64,000 bases of DNA, from NCBI GenBank assembly GCA_018380885.1, contig JAGZSY010000017.1:62001-126000 (forward strand). The letters run 5' to 3'. This document shows, piece by piece, positions 25,353 through 34,078 of this stretch; positions within the stretch are counted from its first letter, which is position 1; the number at the start of each line of letters is the position of its first letter. Source of the stretch: Enterocloster asparagiformis (GTDB lineage: Bacteria > Bacillota > Clostridia > Lachnospirales > Lachnospiraceae). The notes under the pieces were generated by a model. That model was given only the letters and a program-made list of their open reading frames with translations. It did no database searches and was not told the origin of the DNA. The translations under genes were made by a program, and so were the position numbers.

Positions 25353-26849
25353 ATGAAACTGAAAACCCGTCTTGCGATTGCATTTTTAACAATCACGATC
25401 GTGCCGATCCTGCTGTTTTATGTGGCGGTGGTAGGGCTGAGCAGCTATCAGACCCAGTCCTTTCGCAAAGAATACGGGCTGACGGAGCAGGTGGACCTGT
25501 TTTCCGGCAACTCTTTGCAGATTTTTAACCGGCTGACAAAGCGCTATCAGGAGGAGATACGGCAGACGCTGAAGGAGAATCCGGAGCTCTACGAGGACGA
25601 GGATTATTTAAACAATTTGAATGAGGAGCTGAAGAGCCATTACGCCTACCTGATTGTGCTGAAGGGCGGGGAGATCACCTACTGCGGGAGCAACGACACG
25701 CAGATGGATCCGGCTCTGTACGATCAGCTGCCCGATTTCGACGCCATCAAAGGCGACCTGGAGGGCGGTATCTATCTGGACGGAGAGAACCAGCATCTGA
25801 TTAAACAGATGGACTGCACGTTTCCCGACGGCACGGCGGGAAGCGTATTTATCGTGTCAAACGTGGGCGATCTGGTGCCGGAGGTCAAGTCCATGATCCG
25901 CGAGATGCTGTTCTTGGGTATTGTGATTCTGGTGGTGGCCGGGATTACCCTGACGGTCTGGGTCTACCGGTCTATCCTGAGCCCGCTCAACAAGCTTCAG
26001 GAGGCGACCAAGCAGATCAAAGCAGGGAATCTGGACTTTACGCTGGACGTGGATGCGGACGATGAGATCGGCGAGCTGTGCAACGACTTTGAGGAGATGC
26101 GCATGCGGCTGCGGGAGAATGCCGAGGAGAAGGTACAGTACGACAAGGAGAGCAAGGAGCTGATCAGCAATATATCCCACGATCTGAAAACTCCCATCAC
26201 AGCCATCAAGGGATATGTGGAGGGGATACAGGACGGAGTGGCTTCTTCGCCGGAAAGGCTGGACAAATACATCCGCACCATATACAATAAAGCTAATGAC
26301 ATGGATCGGCTGATCGATGAGCTGACCTTTTATTCGAAAATCGATACCAACAAGATCCCGTACACCTTTACCAAGATCAATGTGGCCCAGTATTTTAAGG
26401 ACTGCATCGAGGAGGTGGGGCTGGATATGGAGGCCCGGGGTATCGAGCTGGGATATTTCAACTATGTGGATGAGGATGTGGTGGTGATCGCCGACGCGGA
26501 GCAGATGAAGCGTGTGATCAACAATATTATCAGCAATTCCATCAAATATCTTGACAAGAAAAAGGGTATTATCAATATTCGGATAAAGGACGTGGGCGAC
26601 TTCATTCAGGTGGAGATCGAGGACAACGGAAAGGGGATCGCGGCCAAGGACCTGCCCAATATATTTGACCGGTTCTACCGCACGGATTCCTCGCGCAACT
26701 CTTCTCAGGGCGGCAGCGGGATCGGTTTGTCCATCGTGCGCAAGATTATCGAGGACCACGGAGGCCGTATCTGGGCGACCAGCAAGGAGGGCATCGGCAC
26801 GGAGATCCATTTTGTGCTAAGAAAATATCAGGAGGTCATAACAGGATGA
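25353..26849 (+). CDS. Sensor histidine kinase (HAMP, HisKA, HATPase)
   Basis: A 498-residue transmembrane kinase. It has a signal-anchor helix (about 7-29), an extracellular sensor domain (about 30-180), a second helix (about 185-207) and a HAMP linker (SILSPLNKLQEATKQIKAGNL). The HisKA H-box SNISHDLKTPITAIKGY has His276 as the phosphorylated residue. The HATPase domain shows NNIISNSIKY, EDNGKGI and GGSGIGLSIVRKI. The signal is unknown. It is coupled to the response regulator by an ATGA overlap. Confidence 0.95.
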   Translation: MKLKTRLAIAFLTITIVPILLFYVAVVGLSSYQTQSFRKEYGLTEQVDLFSGNSLQIFNRLTKRYQEEIRQTLKENPELYEDEDYLNNLNEELKSHYAYLIVLKGGEITYCGSNDTQMDPALYDQLPDFDAIKGDLEGGIYLDGENQHLIKQMDCTFPDGTAGSVFIVSNVGDLVPEVKSMIREMLFLGIVILVVAGITLTVWVYRSILSPLNKLQEATKQIKAGNLDFTLDVDADDEIGELCNDFEEMRMRLRENAEEKVQYDKESKELISNISHDLKTPITAIKGYVEGIQDGVASSPERLDKYIRTIYNKANDMDRLIDELTFYSKIDTNKIPYTFTKINVAQYFKDCIEEVGLDMEARGIELGYFNYVDEDVVVIADAEQMKRVINNIISNSIKYLDKKKGIINIRIKDVGDFIQVEIEDNGKGIAAKDLPNIFDRFYRTDSSRNSSQGGSGIGLSIVRKIIEDHGGRIWATSKEGIGTEIHFVLRKYQEVITG

Positions 26850-27535
26850 GCAAAATACTGATCGTGGAGGACGAGGAGAGCATCGCAGAGCTGGAAAAGG
26901 ACTATCTGGAACTTTCCGGCTTTGAGGTGGAGATTGAAAATAACGGGAGTTCAGGCCTGGAGCGGGCGCTGAACGAGGAGTTTGACCTGTTTATTCTGGA
27001 TCTCATGCTGCCCGGCACCGACGGTTTTGAAATCTGTAAAAAGATACGGGAAGTGAAGAACACGCCCATTATCATGGTGTCCGCCAAGAAAGAGGACATC
27101 GACAAGATCCGCGGCCTGGGACTGGGCGCGGACGACTACATCACCAAGCCCTTCAGCCCCAGCGAGATGGTGGCCCGGGTGAAGGCCCACATGGCCCGCT
27201 ACGAGCGTCTGATCGGCAGCGGACAGCCGTCCAATGAGATCGTGGAGATTCGCGGGCTAAAGATTGACAAGACGGCCCGCAGGGTGTGGATCAACGGCGA
27301 GGAGAAAACCTTTACCACCAAGGAATTCGACCTTCTGTCCTTCCTGGCCCAGAACCCCAACCACGTGTTCACCAAGGAGGAGCTGTTCAGCAAAATCTGG
27401 GACATGGAGTCCATCGGAGACATCGCCACCGTGACCGTGCACATCAAGAAAATCCGCGAGAAGATCGAGTTCAATACGGCGAAGCCCCAGTATATTGAGA
27501 CGATCTGGGGCGTGGGGTATCGGTTTAAGATGTGA
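26846..27535 (+). CDS. OmpR/PhoB-family response regulator
   Basis: A 229-residue regulator. The receiver domain has the acidic pair in VEDEES, the phosphate acceptor Asp52 (ILDLMLPGTDG) and the lysine in DDYITKPFS. The C-terminal winged helix shows FTTKEFDLLSFLAQNPNHVFTK and TVHIKKIREKIE, ending in WGVGYRFKM. It is the partner of the kinase just upstream. The target genes cannot be read from the window; no close target operon is obvious. Confidence 0.95.
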   Translation: MSKILIVEDEESIAELEKDYLELSGFEVEIENNGSSGLERALNEEFDLFILDLMLPGTDGFEICKKIREVKNTPIIMVSAKKEDIDKIRGLGLGADDYITKPFSPSEMVARVKAHMARYERLIGSGQPSNEIVEIRGLKIDKTARRVWINGEEKTFTTKEFDLLSFLAQNPNHVFTKEELFSKIWDMESIGDIATVTVHIKKIREKIEFNTAKPQYIETIWGVGYRFKM

Positions 27536-27645
27536 TGCTGTGATAGAAAAATTGTACCCTGATCGTAAGACACTGGAAAGACAAGCCGTGTTGCGCTAAT
27601 GGGGTATAAATATGTTCGTTTAAGAACCGGACTGCTTCCATAATT

Positions 27646-27684
27646 AAAAGGCGTTAATCCATGAAAGGAATTAACGCCTTTTTT
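27646..27684. terminator. Bidirectional terminator between the response regulator and LacI genes
   Basis: A 13-bp perfect stem (27646-27658 with 27670-27682) with AAAA/TTTT ends, and two more T on the plus strand. It separates the two convergent genes. The rest of 27536-27800 contains no gene I can support. Confidence 0.85.
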
Positions 27685-27800
27685 GCTGTCTTCGGCAAGG
27701 GGACTGCGCGCCTCTTATCGGCCTTTATGCAGTCAAACCCATCATTTACAGATACAGGAGCTGGTTATGCTTTCTTCCATGGAAAGCGGGAAGCGCTGCA

Positions 27801-28841
27801 TTATTTTGATGGAGGAGCAAGTATTTTCACAGAATTCCGAACAACCATATCCGTGGGTATCATTTGGCTTTGCTCCGATTGCTGGGATTCAATCATGGAG
27901 AACAGCTTGGAGGCGGATAGCAGCCCTAACTCGTGGATCGGCACGCGGACGGTGGTCAGCGCGGGGGTCAGCAGCGAGGAAAATTCGAAGTCATTGTGCC
28001 CGATCACCGAAAGGTCATCGGGAATGGACAAGTGCATGCTGCGCGCGGCCTTATAGACGCCCAGCGCTTTAAAGTCGTCTGTGGCGAAAATAGCAGTCAA
28101 TTTGTGCGAGCAGAGCATGTTGACGGCGGCCATGTACGCGCTTTCTATGGTGTTGCCTCCATCCACGTAGCAGTCCTCCAACGGTTCAATACCGTGGGCG
28201 CGCAGCGCATCCTTCAGACCGGCAATTCGGTCAACCGCCACATAATGGGTCAGAGGCGCGTGGACGCAGCCAATCCGACGATGGCCCATTTGAACTAGAT
28301 AGTTCCCGATTTCCCGGCAGTCGCTGTAGTTGTCCGTGTCCACAGAGATGACGTTGGGGGCTTTGATGTGGGAGCTGTATTTTCCGATTACCACGATGGG
28401 AATTGAGGTGGAGGAAACTACTTCTGTAAATTTACTGTTGATCCGGCTGCTCAACAGGATAATTCCTTTGATCAGCCGGCTGCTGATCATAGACAGCGCC
28501 TTCTCGATCTCCTTATCCTCGTCATCCCCGGAATGGAGAATTAAATCATAGTTGTTGGCCTCAGCTACGATGCCAATCGAGCTGATCACAGTGGAAAAGT
28601 AAGGATTGTCCGTGCCGCGGGCGGAGGAACGAGTGTAAATAACCAGGATGGCGTCAAAGCCATTGGTAGAAAGCCCGCGGGCCAGCTGGTTTGGTTTATA
28701 ATTCAGCTCCTTCATGATAGAAAGTACTTTGGCCCTGGTTTCCGGCAGTACGGAAGGATGATTGTTGAGCACCCGTGAAACAGTGGTTATAGATACGCCC
28801 GCTTTCTGTGCCACCAGTTGTATTGTTGGCTTGTTGTTCAT
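27801..28841 (-). CDS. LacI-family repressor, divergent from the ycj-like operon
   Basis: A 346-residue LacI/GalR regulator. The helix-turn-helix and hinge are clear (IQLVAQKAGVSITTVSRVLN, then SIMKELNYKPNQLARGL). The periplasmic-binding-protein-like core follows, with STSIPIVVIGKYSSHIKAPN, MGHRRIGCVHAPL, IFATDDFKALGVYKAARS and the C-terminal LTTVRVPIHELGLLSASKLF. GGAGG precedes the ATG. Two LacI-type operators lie in the divergent gap, one at the operon transcription start, so it most likely represses the sugar operon until an inducer binds. Confidence 0.95.
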   Translation of the reverse strand: MNNKPTIQLVAQKAGVSITTVSRVLNNHPSVLPETRAKVLSIMKELNYKPNQLARGLSTNGFDAILVIYTRSSARGTDNPYFSTVISSIGIVAEANNYDLILHSGDDEDKEIEKALSMISSRLIKGIILLSSRINSKFTEVVSSTSIPIVVIGKYSSHIKAPNVISVDTDNYSDCREIGNYLVQMGHRRIGCVHAPLTHYVAVDRIAGLKDALRAHGIEPLEDCYVDGGNTIESAYMAAVNMLCSHKLTAIFATDDFKALGVYKAARSMHLSIPDDLSVIGHNDFEFSSLLTPALTTVRVPIHELGLLSASKLFSMIESQQSEQSQMIPTDMVVRNSVKILAPPSK

Positions 28842-28880
28842 GGAACATGCCTCCGTTTAAGTGATAGTGAAATATTAGGG

Positions 28881-28895
28881 ATGAAAAATTTTCAT
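28881..28895. promoter_or_regulatory. 15-bp palindrome in the LacI-gene leader
   Basis: ATGAAAAATTTTCAT is a perfect palindrome around a central A, between the lacI-type promoter and its start codon. It shares ATGAAA with the two CG-centred operators but has no central CG. It could be a site for autoregulation, or chance in AT-rich DNA. Confidence 0.3.
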
Positions 28896-28934
28896 AAAAT
28901 GACGATAAAATTTATAAAAACATTCATTTTATTC

Positions 28935-28963
28935 AGTATATCAGATGACTCATGGAAAATCAA
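28935..28963 (-). promoter_or_regulatory. Promoter of the LacI-family gene
   Basis: On the minus strand: TTGATT (28963-28958), 17 bases, TATACT (28940-28935), about 94 bases before the start codon. Confidence 0.6.
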
Positions 28964-29038
28964 GAAAGAATAAAAAGAAGAAAAGCCTATTAAAATAGGT
29001 AAAATGGTCAATAAATTATGAAAAATAGCAAAAAGCCC

Positions 29039-29067
29039 TTTACATTTTTGAGGACGGTATGTATAAT
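29039..29067 (+). promoter_or_regulatory. Near-consensus promoter of the ycj-like sugar operon
   Basis: TTTACA at 29039-29044, exactly 17 bases, TATAAT at 29062-29067. Transcription should start near 29074, the first base of an operator. The untranslated leader is about 160 bases. Confidence 0.8.
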
Positions 29068-29073
29068 CAAATT

Positions 29074-29089
29074 ATGAAAGCGGTACCAT
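29074..29089. promoter_or_regulatory. LacI-type operator 1, at the transcription start
   Basis: ATGAAAGCGGTACCAT is a 16-base pseudo-palindrome around a central CG, as expected for LacI-family operators. It begins seven bases after the -10 element, so a bound repressor would block initiation. Confidence 0.75.
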
Positions 29090-29190
29090 CAACTAGACAA
29101 AAATAAACGTATAAGAGGGGGAGATAATTGAAAAATAGACAAAAAAATATTGAAAAATAGTGTGATATTGCAATTTATTTTAAAAAAGTT

Positions 29191-29206
29191 ATGAAAGCGA
29201 TACCAT
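29191..29206. promoter_or_regulatory. LacI-type operator 2, in the leader
   Basis: ATGAAAGCGATACCAT differs from operator 1 at one base. The centre-to-centre distance is 117 bases. It lies just before the ribosome site of the phosphorylase and could give roadblock or looping repression. Confidence 0.7.
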
Positions 29207-29236
29207 GAATGGGAGTTGGAGAGAAAGGATTTTTAC

Positions 29237-30913
29237 ATGGGATGGAGAGAACATTTTAGGGCAGTATACAGCGGAGAGGAGGCGGAACAATATGAGCCGT
29301 TGTTTGAAGAAAGGATAGCTCGGAGCAAACGTTTAGTCCCGGCGGTAAACAAAACTGTGTATCCGGAAACGAGTCAAGATGTAGTTCTGATTACATATCC
29401 GGACCAATTTTGCCGGGGAGATGAAAAAAAACTTCGTGTATTCTCTGATTTTGCGGAGCGGTATGTGAGAGATACGTTCAACGTCATTCACTTTCTGCCA
29501 TTTTATCCCTATTCCTCAGACGATGGTTTTTCTGTTATTGATTACAAGAAGGTGGAAGCATCGCTGGGAGACTGGGAGGACATGAGGAGGATGGGGGAGC
29601 GGTATCAATTAATGATTGATCTGGTCTGCAACCACATTTCTGCCAAAAGTCCCTGGTTCCAACAGTATTTAGAGGGAGACAGAGAGTATGAAAATTTTTT
29701 CATTCAAGCGGATCCGGAGACCGATTTGACCCTGGTTACACGGCCCAGGACAAGCCCGCTGCTGACTGGTTTTGATACTGCCTGGGGGAGGAGATATCTT
29801 TGGACCACCTTCAGCGCTGACCAAATAGATCTGAATTATCAAAATCCGGCTGTTTTATACCGTATGTTGGATATATTTCTGGAATACCTGGAAAAAGGGG
29901 CCAGCTGGATCCGTCTGGACGCGGCTGGATTTATGTGGAAGGAGATTGGAACCACCTGCCTTCACCTGCCTCAGACCCATGAGATTGTGAAGCTGTTCCG
30001 GTCCGTGATGGATCAGGTGCTGGCCAATGGAAAGCTGATAACAGAAACAAATGTTCCTCATCAAGACAATATTTCGTATTTTGGAAACGGTTTTGATGAG
30101 AGCCATCTCGTATATCAGTTTCCACTTCCGCCTTTGGTCCTATACAGTTTTTTCAGGAAAAATGCCGTTGCGATCACCAGGTGGGCAGCATCCTTGGAGC
30201 TGCCGTCCGGACAAACAGGGTTTTTCAATTTCCTGGCCTCCCACGACGGGGTAGGGCTCAATCCGCTGAGACGTATTGTGGAGGAGACGGAAATCCAGCA
30301 GATGATTCGGTTTTATCAAGATACCGCCGGCGCCCTTGTTTCTTATAAAGAAAATTCAGACGGAAGCCGGTCCGCCTATGAACTAAATGTGGCCTACTTA
30401 TCCGCGCTCGAGGGAGCGGATGGGAAAACGGCGGGGATTCGGAAATTTTTAACCGCCCATGGGGTGCTGCTGGGTATTATGGGGATTCCGGCAATCTATA
30501 TTCACTCCTATATCGGCTCCCGAAACGATAACGCAGGAGTGAGAAGGACGGGCATCAACCGCGCAATTAATCGGGAGAAAAATAATCTTGAAGAGCTGAT
30601 CGGCGAACTTGAAAATCCCGAATCCGGGCGCGCTGTTATTATGAGGGAGATTCAGCGGATGATCCGTATCCGCAGGACAAAGGATGCTTTTGAGCCGGAA
30701 GCGGCTCAGGAAGTATTGCAGCTGGACGACCGGGTGCTGGCTTTCAGGCGAAAGGGGAAAACTTCGGAAGTTTTATGCCTGTACAATTTCTCTGACGAGA
30801 ATATTGAGGTGAACTGCCCCGGGGCGGCGGACAGAAAGGATTTGATGAGCGGAGAGCGGATGGCCGCTGCGGTGAAATTGGGCGCGTATGCATTTAGATG
30901 GATATCCATTTAA
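29237..30913 (+). CDS. GH13_18 sugar phosphorylase, YcjM-like
   Basis: A 558-residue phosphorylase of the sucrose phosphorylase family. I start at ATG 29237 (AAAGG eight bases upstream) rather than the in-frame TTG 29216. Active-site residues are in place: nucleophile Asp228 (IRLDAAGFMWKE), acid/base Glu270 (ITETNVPH) and Asp337 (ASHDGVGLNPLR). Length and many segments (FLPFYPYSSDDGFSVIDY, TNVPHQDNISYFG) match E. coli YcjM, described as a glucosylglycerate phosphorylase, better than Bifidobacterium sucrose phosphorylase. It would split an alpha-glucoside with phosphate to give glucose 1-phosphate in the cytoplasm. First gene of the LacI-controlled operon. Confidence 0.9.
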   Translation: MGWREHFRAVYSGEEAEQYEPLFEERIARSKRLVPAVNKTVYPETSQDVVLITYPDQFCRGDEKKLRVFSDFAERYVRDTFNVIHFLPFYPYSSDDGFSVIDYKKVEASLGDWEDMRRMGERYQLMIDLVCNHISAKSPWFQQYLEGDREYENFFIQADPETDLTLVTRPRTSPLLTGFDTAWGRRYLWTTFSADQIDLNYQNPAVLYRMLDIFLEYLEKGASWIRLDAAGFMWKEIGTTCLHLPQTHEIVKLFRSVMDQVLANGKLITETNVPHQDNISYFGNGFDESHLVYQFPLPPLVLYSFFRKNAVAITRWAASLELPSGQTGFFNFLASHDGVGLNPLRRIVEETEIQQMIRFYQDTAGALVSYKENSDGSRSAYELNVAYLSALEGADGKTAGIRKFLTAHGVLLGIMGIPAIYIHSYIGSRNDNAGVRRTGINRAINREKNNLEELIGELENPESGRAVIMREIQRMIRIRRTKDAFEPEAAQEVLQLDDRVLAFRRKGKTSEVLCLYNFSDENIEVNCPGAADRKDLMSGERMAAAVKLGAYAFRWISI

Positions 30914-30948
30914 GACAAAACATTATTTATAAGAGAGGAAGGTATTTT

Positions 30949-32337
30949 ATGAAATTAAGGAAAAAAGCGATGGCAGTGGGACTTGCAGTGATGATGGCCG
31001 CAAATCTGGGAGCCTGTGGTCAGGCGTCCAAACCTGAGGAACCGGCGTCACAGCCTCAAAAAGAGCAGCCGGGAGCGGGGACAACAGCGGCGGGGGCGGA
31101 GACGCCGGAGACAGAGGCGATGAAAGATGCGGTGACCATCAAGTTCATGCACGGCATGATTGAGGAGCAGCGCCAGGCGGTCATCCAGGGCCTGATTGAT
31201 GATTTTGCGAAAGAGTATCCCTGGATTACGGTGGAGCAGATGCCTACCGATTCCGGGGGCGATTACGATACGAAGCTTACGGCGTTGGCCGGAAGCGCGG
31301 AGATGCCGGCGATTATTGAGGTCAACCAAAACCGCGCGAAGTGGCTGGCTGAAAATGAGCTCACTGACTTTGAGGCGGTTCGCACCGTGATCGAGGGCGT
31401 TCCCAACAAATATTACGACGCGGTGTTGAAAATCAACACGTCGGAGGATGGCGCTAACTATATCGGCGTTCCCATGGGGGGCTGGGTACAGGGAATCTGG
31501 TATAACAGGAAGGCGTTTGATGAGAAGGGGCTGAACGCCCCGGATACATGGGAAAATATCATGGCCGCGGCCAAAGCGTTTCACGATCCGGCCAATAAAA
31601 AATACGGGATTGCACTTCCCACCGTGGACGCCCCCTTCTCAGAGCAGAGCTTCTCCCAATTTGCGCTGTCCAATGACGCCAACGCGCTGGATTCAGAGGG
31701 AAATGCCAGCTTTAATACGCCGGAAATGGTCGAGGCCCTGACCTTTTACAAGGAGCTGTACCAATATTCCATTCAGGGGTCCAACAATACTACGGAAGTC
31801 CAGGACGCCATGCTGAACGGTTCCGTGCCTATGGGAATCTATTCCACATATATTCTGTCCGCCTTAATCAAAGCGGGGGTGATGGACGATTACGGCTTTG
31901 CCCTGGTAACAAACAAGGACAGCGCATCTTACGGAAGCATCGGGATGCTGACCATAACGGACGGGATGAAGGAAGAGCAGAGGGAGGCGGCAATCTTGTT
32001 TGTGAGCTATCTCACCAGAGAAGAAAACAATATCAGATGGCTTCACATGGCTCCCGGAGGACAGCAGCCGGTGATGGAGGGAATTGCGGAAAATGAAGCG
32101 TACCTGAACAATGAAGTGATCCAGGGCTTTGCAGAATTATCTCCGGCAATTTCCGCGGCGTTTGACAGCATCTCTCTGTTTGGCAATGTGGACGGAAAGA
32201 ATTTTATGTCAATGGGAACGATTACCAGCTCCAATGTGATTTCCAAAGCAGTGTATGAGGTTACGGTCAACGGAGGCGATCCGCAGGCAGTGGCGGAGGA
32301 TACCCAGAAACAGATTGCAGAACTGATCGCCGAGTGA
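30949..32337 (+). CDS. Sugar ABC transporter substrate-binding lipoprotein
   Basis: A 462-residue family 1 extracellular solute-binding protein. The start is ATG 30949 after GAGGAAGG. The signal peptide ends in NLGAC, with Cys23 as lipid anchor, and a threonine/glutamate-rich linker follows. Typical segments are KFMHGMIEEQRQAVIQGLI, MPAIIEVNQNRAKWLAEN and GGWVQGIWYNRKAFDEKGL. It captures the substrate outside the membrane for the two permeases that follow. It corresponds in position to YcjN. Confidence 0.93.
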   Translation: MKLRKKAMAVGLAVMMAANLGACGQASKPEEPASQPQKEQPGAGTTAAGAETPETEAMKDAVTIKFMHGMIEEQRQAVIQGLIDDFAKEYPWITVEQMPTDSGGDYDTKLTALAGSAEMPAIIEVNQNRAKWLAENELTDFEAVRTVIEGVPNKYYDAVLKINTSEDGANYIGVPMGGWVQGIWYNRKAFDEKGLNAPDTWENIMAAAKAFHDPANKKYGIALPTVDAPFSEQSFSQFALSNDANALDSEGNASFNTPEMVEALTFYKELYQYSIQGSNNTTEVQDAMLNGSVPMGIYSTYILSALIKAGVMDDYGFALVTNKDSASYGSIGMLTITDGMKEEQREAAILFVSYLTREENNIRWLHMAPGGQQPVMEGIAENEAYLNNEVIQGFAELSPAISAAFDSISLFGNVDGKNFMSMGTITSSNVISKAVYEVTVNGGDPQAVAEDTQKQIAELIAE

Positions 32338-32359
32338 TGTAAAGAAGGCAGGAATTTCA

Positions 32360-33223
32360 ATGAAGGAAAAGAGAGAAGCAAGAGCAGGTCTGTTACTGTT
32401 GGCACCCAGTATTCTTCTGGTGATCCTGCTGATCGGTTATCCGATGGTCAACAACTTTATCATCAGTTTCTTTAAGGTGCCGCTGAACCCCAAAAAGCCC
32501 ATGGTATTCATCGGGGCGAAGAATTTTATCAGAACGCTGACAGACCCTCAGTTTTACACTTCTCTGGGAGTGACCGTTGTGCTGACGCTGCTGATTGTGG
32601 TATTCAGCACAGCGGTGGGGCTGGGGGTGGCAATTTTGTTGAATCGGCCATTCGTGGGGAAGAAGATCGTGAAGGCCCTGATCCTTCTTCCCTATGTGGT
32701 GCCCTCCGTATCTCTGATATTTGCCTGGAAGTATATGTTTAACAATACATACGGAATTGTCAATTATTTGTTTGTGGACATCCTTCACATTTTTGAGCAG
32801 GCTCCGCTGTGGTTTGACAAGCCGGCCAGCGCTTTCTTTCTGGTGGTGCTGTTCTGTGTGTGGAAATTTTTCCCATATGCCTTTATGTCGTTCTATGCGA
32901 TTTTGCAGACGATCGACAATACGCTGTATGAGGCCGCTGAGGTGGACGGGGCAAATGGATGGCAGAAATTCGCTGTGATTACGCTGCAGGAGATCAAGCC
33001 GATTCTGGTGACGGTTGTTACGCTCCGCACAATCTGGGTATTTTACATGTACACGGAGATATCCCTTTTGTCCAGCCAGGTGAATACCATCAGCGTTTAT
33101 CTCTACAACAATGCATTCGCCTTAAAGGACATGGGAAAAGCTGCGGCGATATCCATTCTGCTGTTTGCCGCAATCTTTACCTTCATCATGTCGGTGAGAA
33201 AGAGGGTGTTCCGGAATGACTAA
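32360..33223 (+). CDS. Sugar ABC transporter permease, MalF type
   Basis: A 287-residue membrane protein with six helices. The cytoplasmic EAA loop reads YEAAEVDGANGWQKFAVITL, the surface that contacts the ATPase. It begins GLLLLAPSILLVILLIGYP, typical for the family. It overlaps the next permease by eight bases. No ATP-binding subunit is encoded in this operon, so a shared MsmX/MsmK-type ATPase is probably used. Confidence 0.94.
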   Translation: MKEKREARAGLLLLAPSILLVILLIGYPMVNNFIISFFKVPLNPKKPMVFIGAKNFIRTLTDPQFYTSLGVTVVLTLLIVVFSTAVGLGVAILLNRPFVGKKIVKALILLPYVVPSVSLIFAWKYMFNNTYGIVNYLFVDILHIFEQAPLWFDKPASAFFLVVLFCVWKFFPYAFMSFYAILQTIDNTLYEAAEVDGANGWQKFAVITLQEIKPILVTVVTLRTIWVFYMYTEISLLSSQVNTISVYLYNNAFALKDMGKAAAISILLFAAIFTFIMSVRKRVFRND

Positions 33224-34061
33224 GAAAAAGAAGAAAATCTTGAAAACGGCGGGATTTTATCTGTGCATTGCACTGTTGCTGCTCGTAGTGCTGATTCCCT
33301 TTTTCTTTATGGCGGCCGTATCGCTGAAAACAACCTCGGAGGCAATCCAGACGCCGCCCACTCTGTGGCCGGCAAAGATAACCCTTCAACACTACCAGGA
33401 TATTTTTAACGCGAACATTTTCCCCTTCCACGCGTACTTTAAAAATAGCCTCTATGTGTCGCTGCTCAGCGCATCGATCTCGCTGCTCTTCGGGATTCTG
33501 GGCGGGTATGCCTTGTCCAAGCTGCGGTTCCCGGGTAATAAGGTGATCAGCAACAGTTTTTACTGTGTTTATATGTTCTCCGGCATTCTGCTGATTGTCC
33601 CGCTGTTCAAAATCATCTCGGCCCTTGGGCTGTACGACAAGCGGGAGGCGCTGATTATTATCATGGTGGTGCAGACGCTGCCGACCTCCATCTACATGTT
33701 GAAGGGATATTTTGACACAATTCCGCTGGAGATTGAGGAGGCCGGAAAGATTGACGGGCTGAATTATTTGCAGAGCATTCTCTACATTGTCCTTCCGATC
33801 TCGATCTCCGGCATCGTTTCCGTCTATGTGTATGCGTTTATGATTGCGTGGAATGATTATCTGTTCGCAACCATTTTTCTCAGCACATCCGACCTGTACA
33901 CGCTGCCCATCGGCTTGAACTCGCTTTTCAACCGACCGGATTACGTGTGGGGACGGATGATGGCCGCGGCCCTGGTGACGTCGCTGCCGGTGATTGTTAT
34001 GTACGCATTCAGCGAGCTGTTGATGAAACGGGGAATGGCGGAAGGCGGAGTAAAAGGATAA
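33216..34061 (+). CDS. Sugar ABC transporter permease, MalG type
   Basis: A 281-residue partner permease with six helices. The EAA loop is EIEEAGKIDGLNYLQSILYI followed by VLPIS. The N-terminal segment (KILKTAGFYLCIALLLLVVL) and a periplasmic region with PTLWPAKITLQHYQDIF are typical of MalG-like proteins. It is translated in overlap with the MalF-type gene. It corresponds in position to YcjP. Confidence 0.94.
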   Translation: MTKKKKKILKTAGFYLCIALLLLVVLIPFFFMAAVSLKTTSEAIQTPPTLWPAKITLQHYQDIFNANIFPFHAYFKNSLYVSLLSASISLLFGILGGYALSKLRFPGNKVISNSFYCVYMFSGILLIVPLFKIISALGLYDKREALIIIMVVQTLPTSIYMLKGYFDTIPLEIEEAGKIDGLNYLQSILYIVLPISISGIVSVYVYAFMIAWNDYLFATIFLSTSDLYTLPIGLNSLFNRPDYVWGRMMAAALVTSLPVIVMYAFSELLMKRGMAEGGVKG

Positions 34062-34078
34062 AAAGGGAGGATTTTTCG

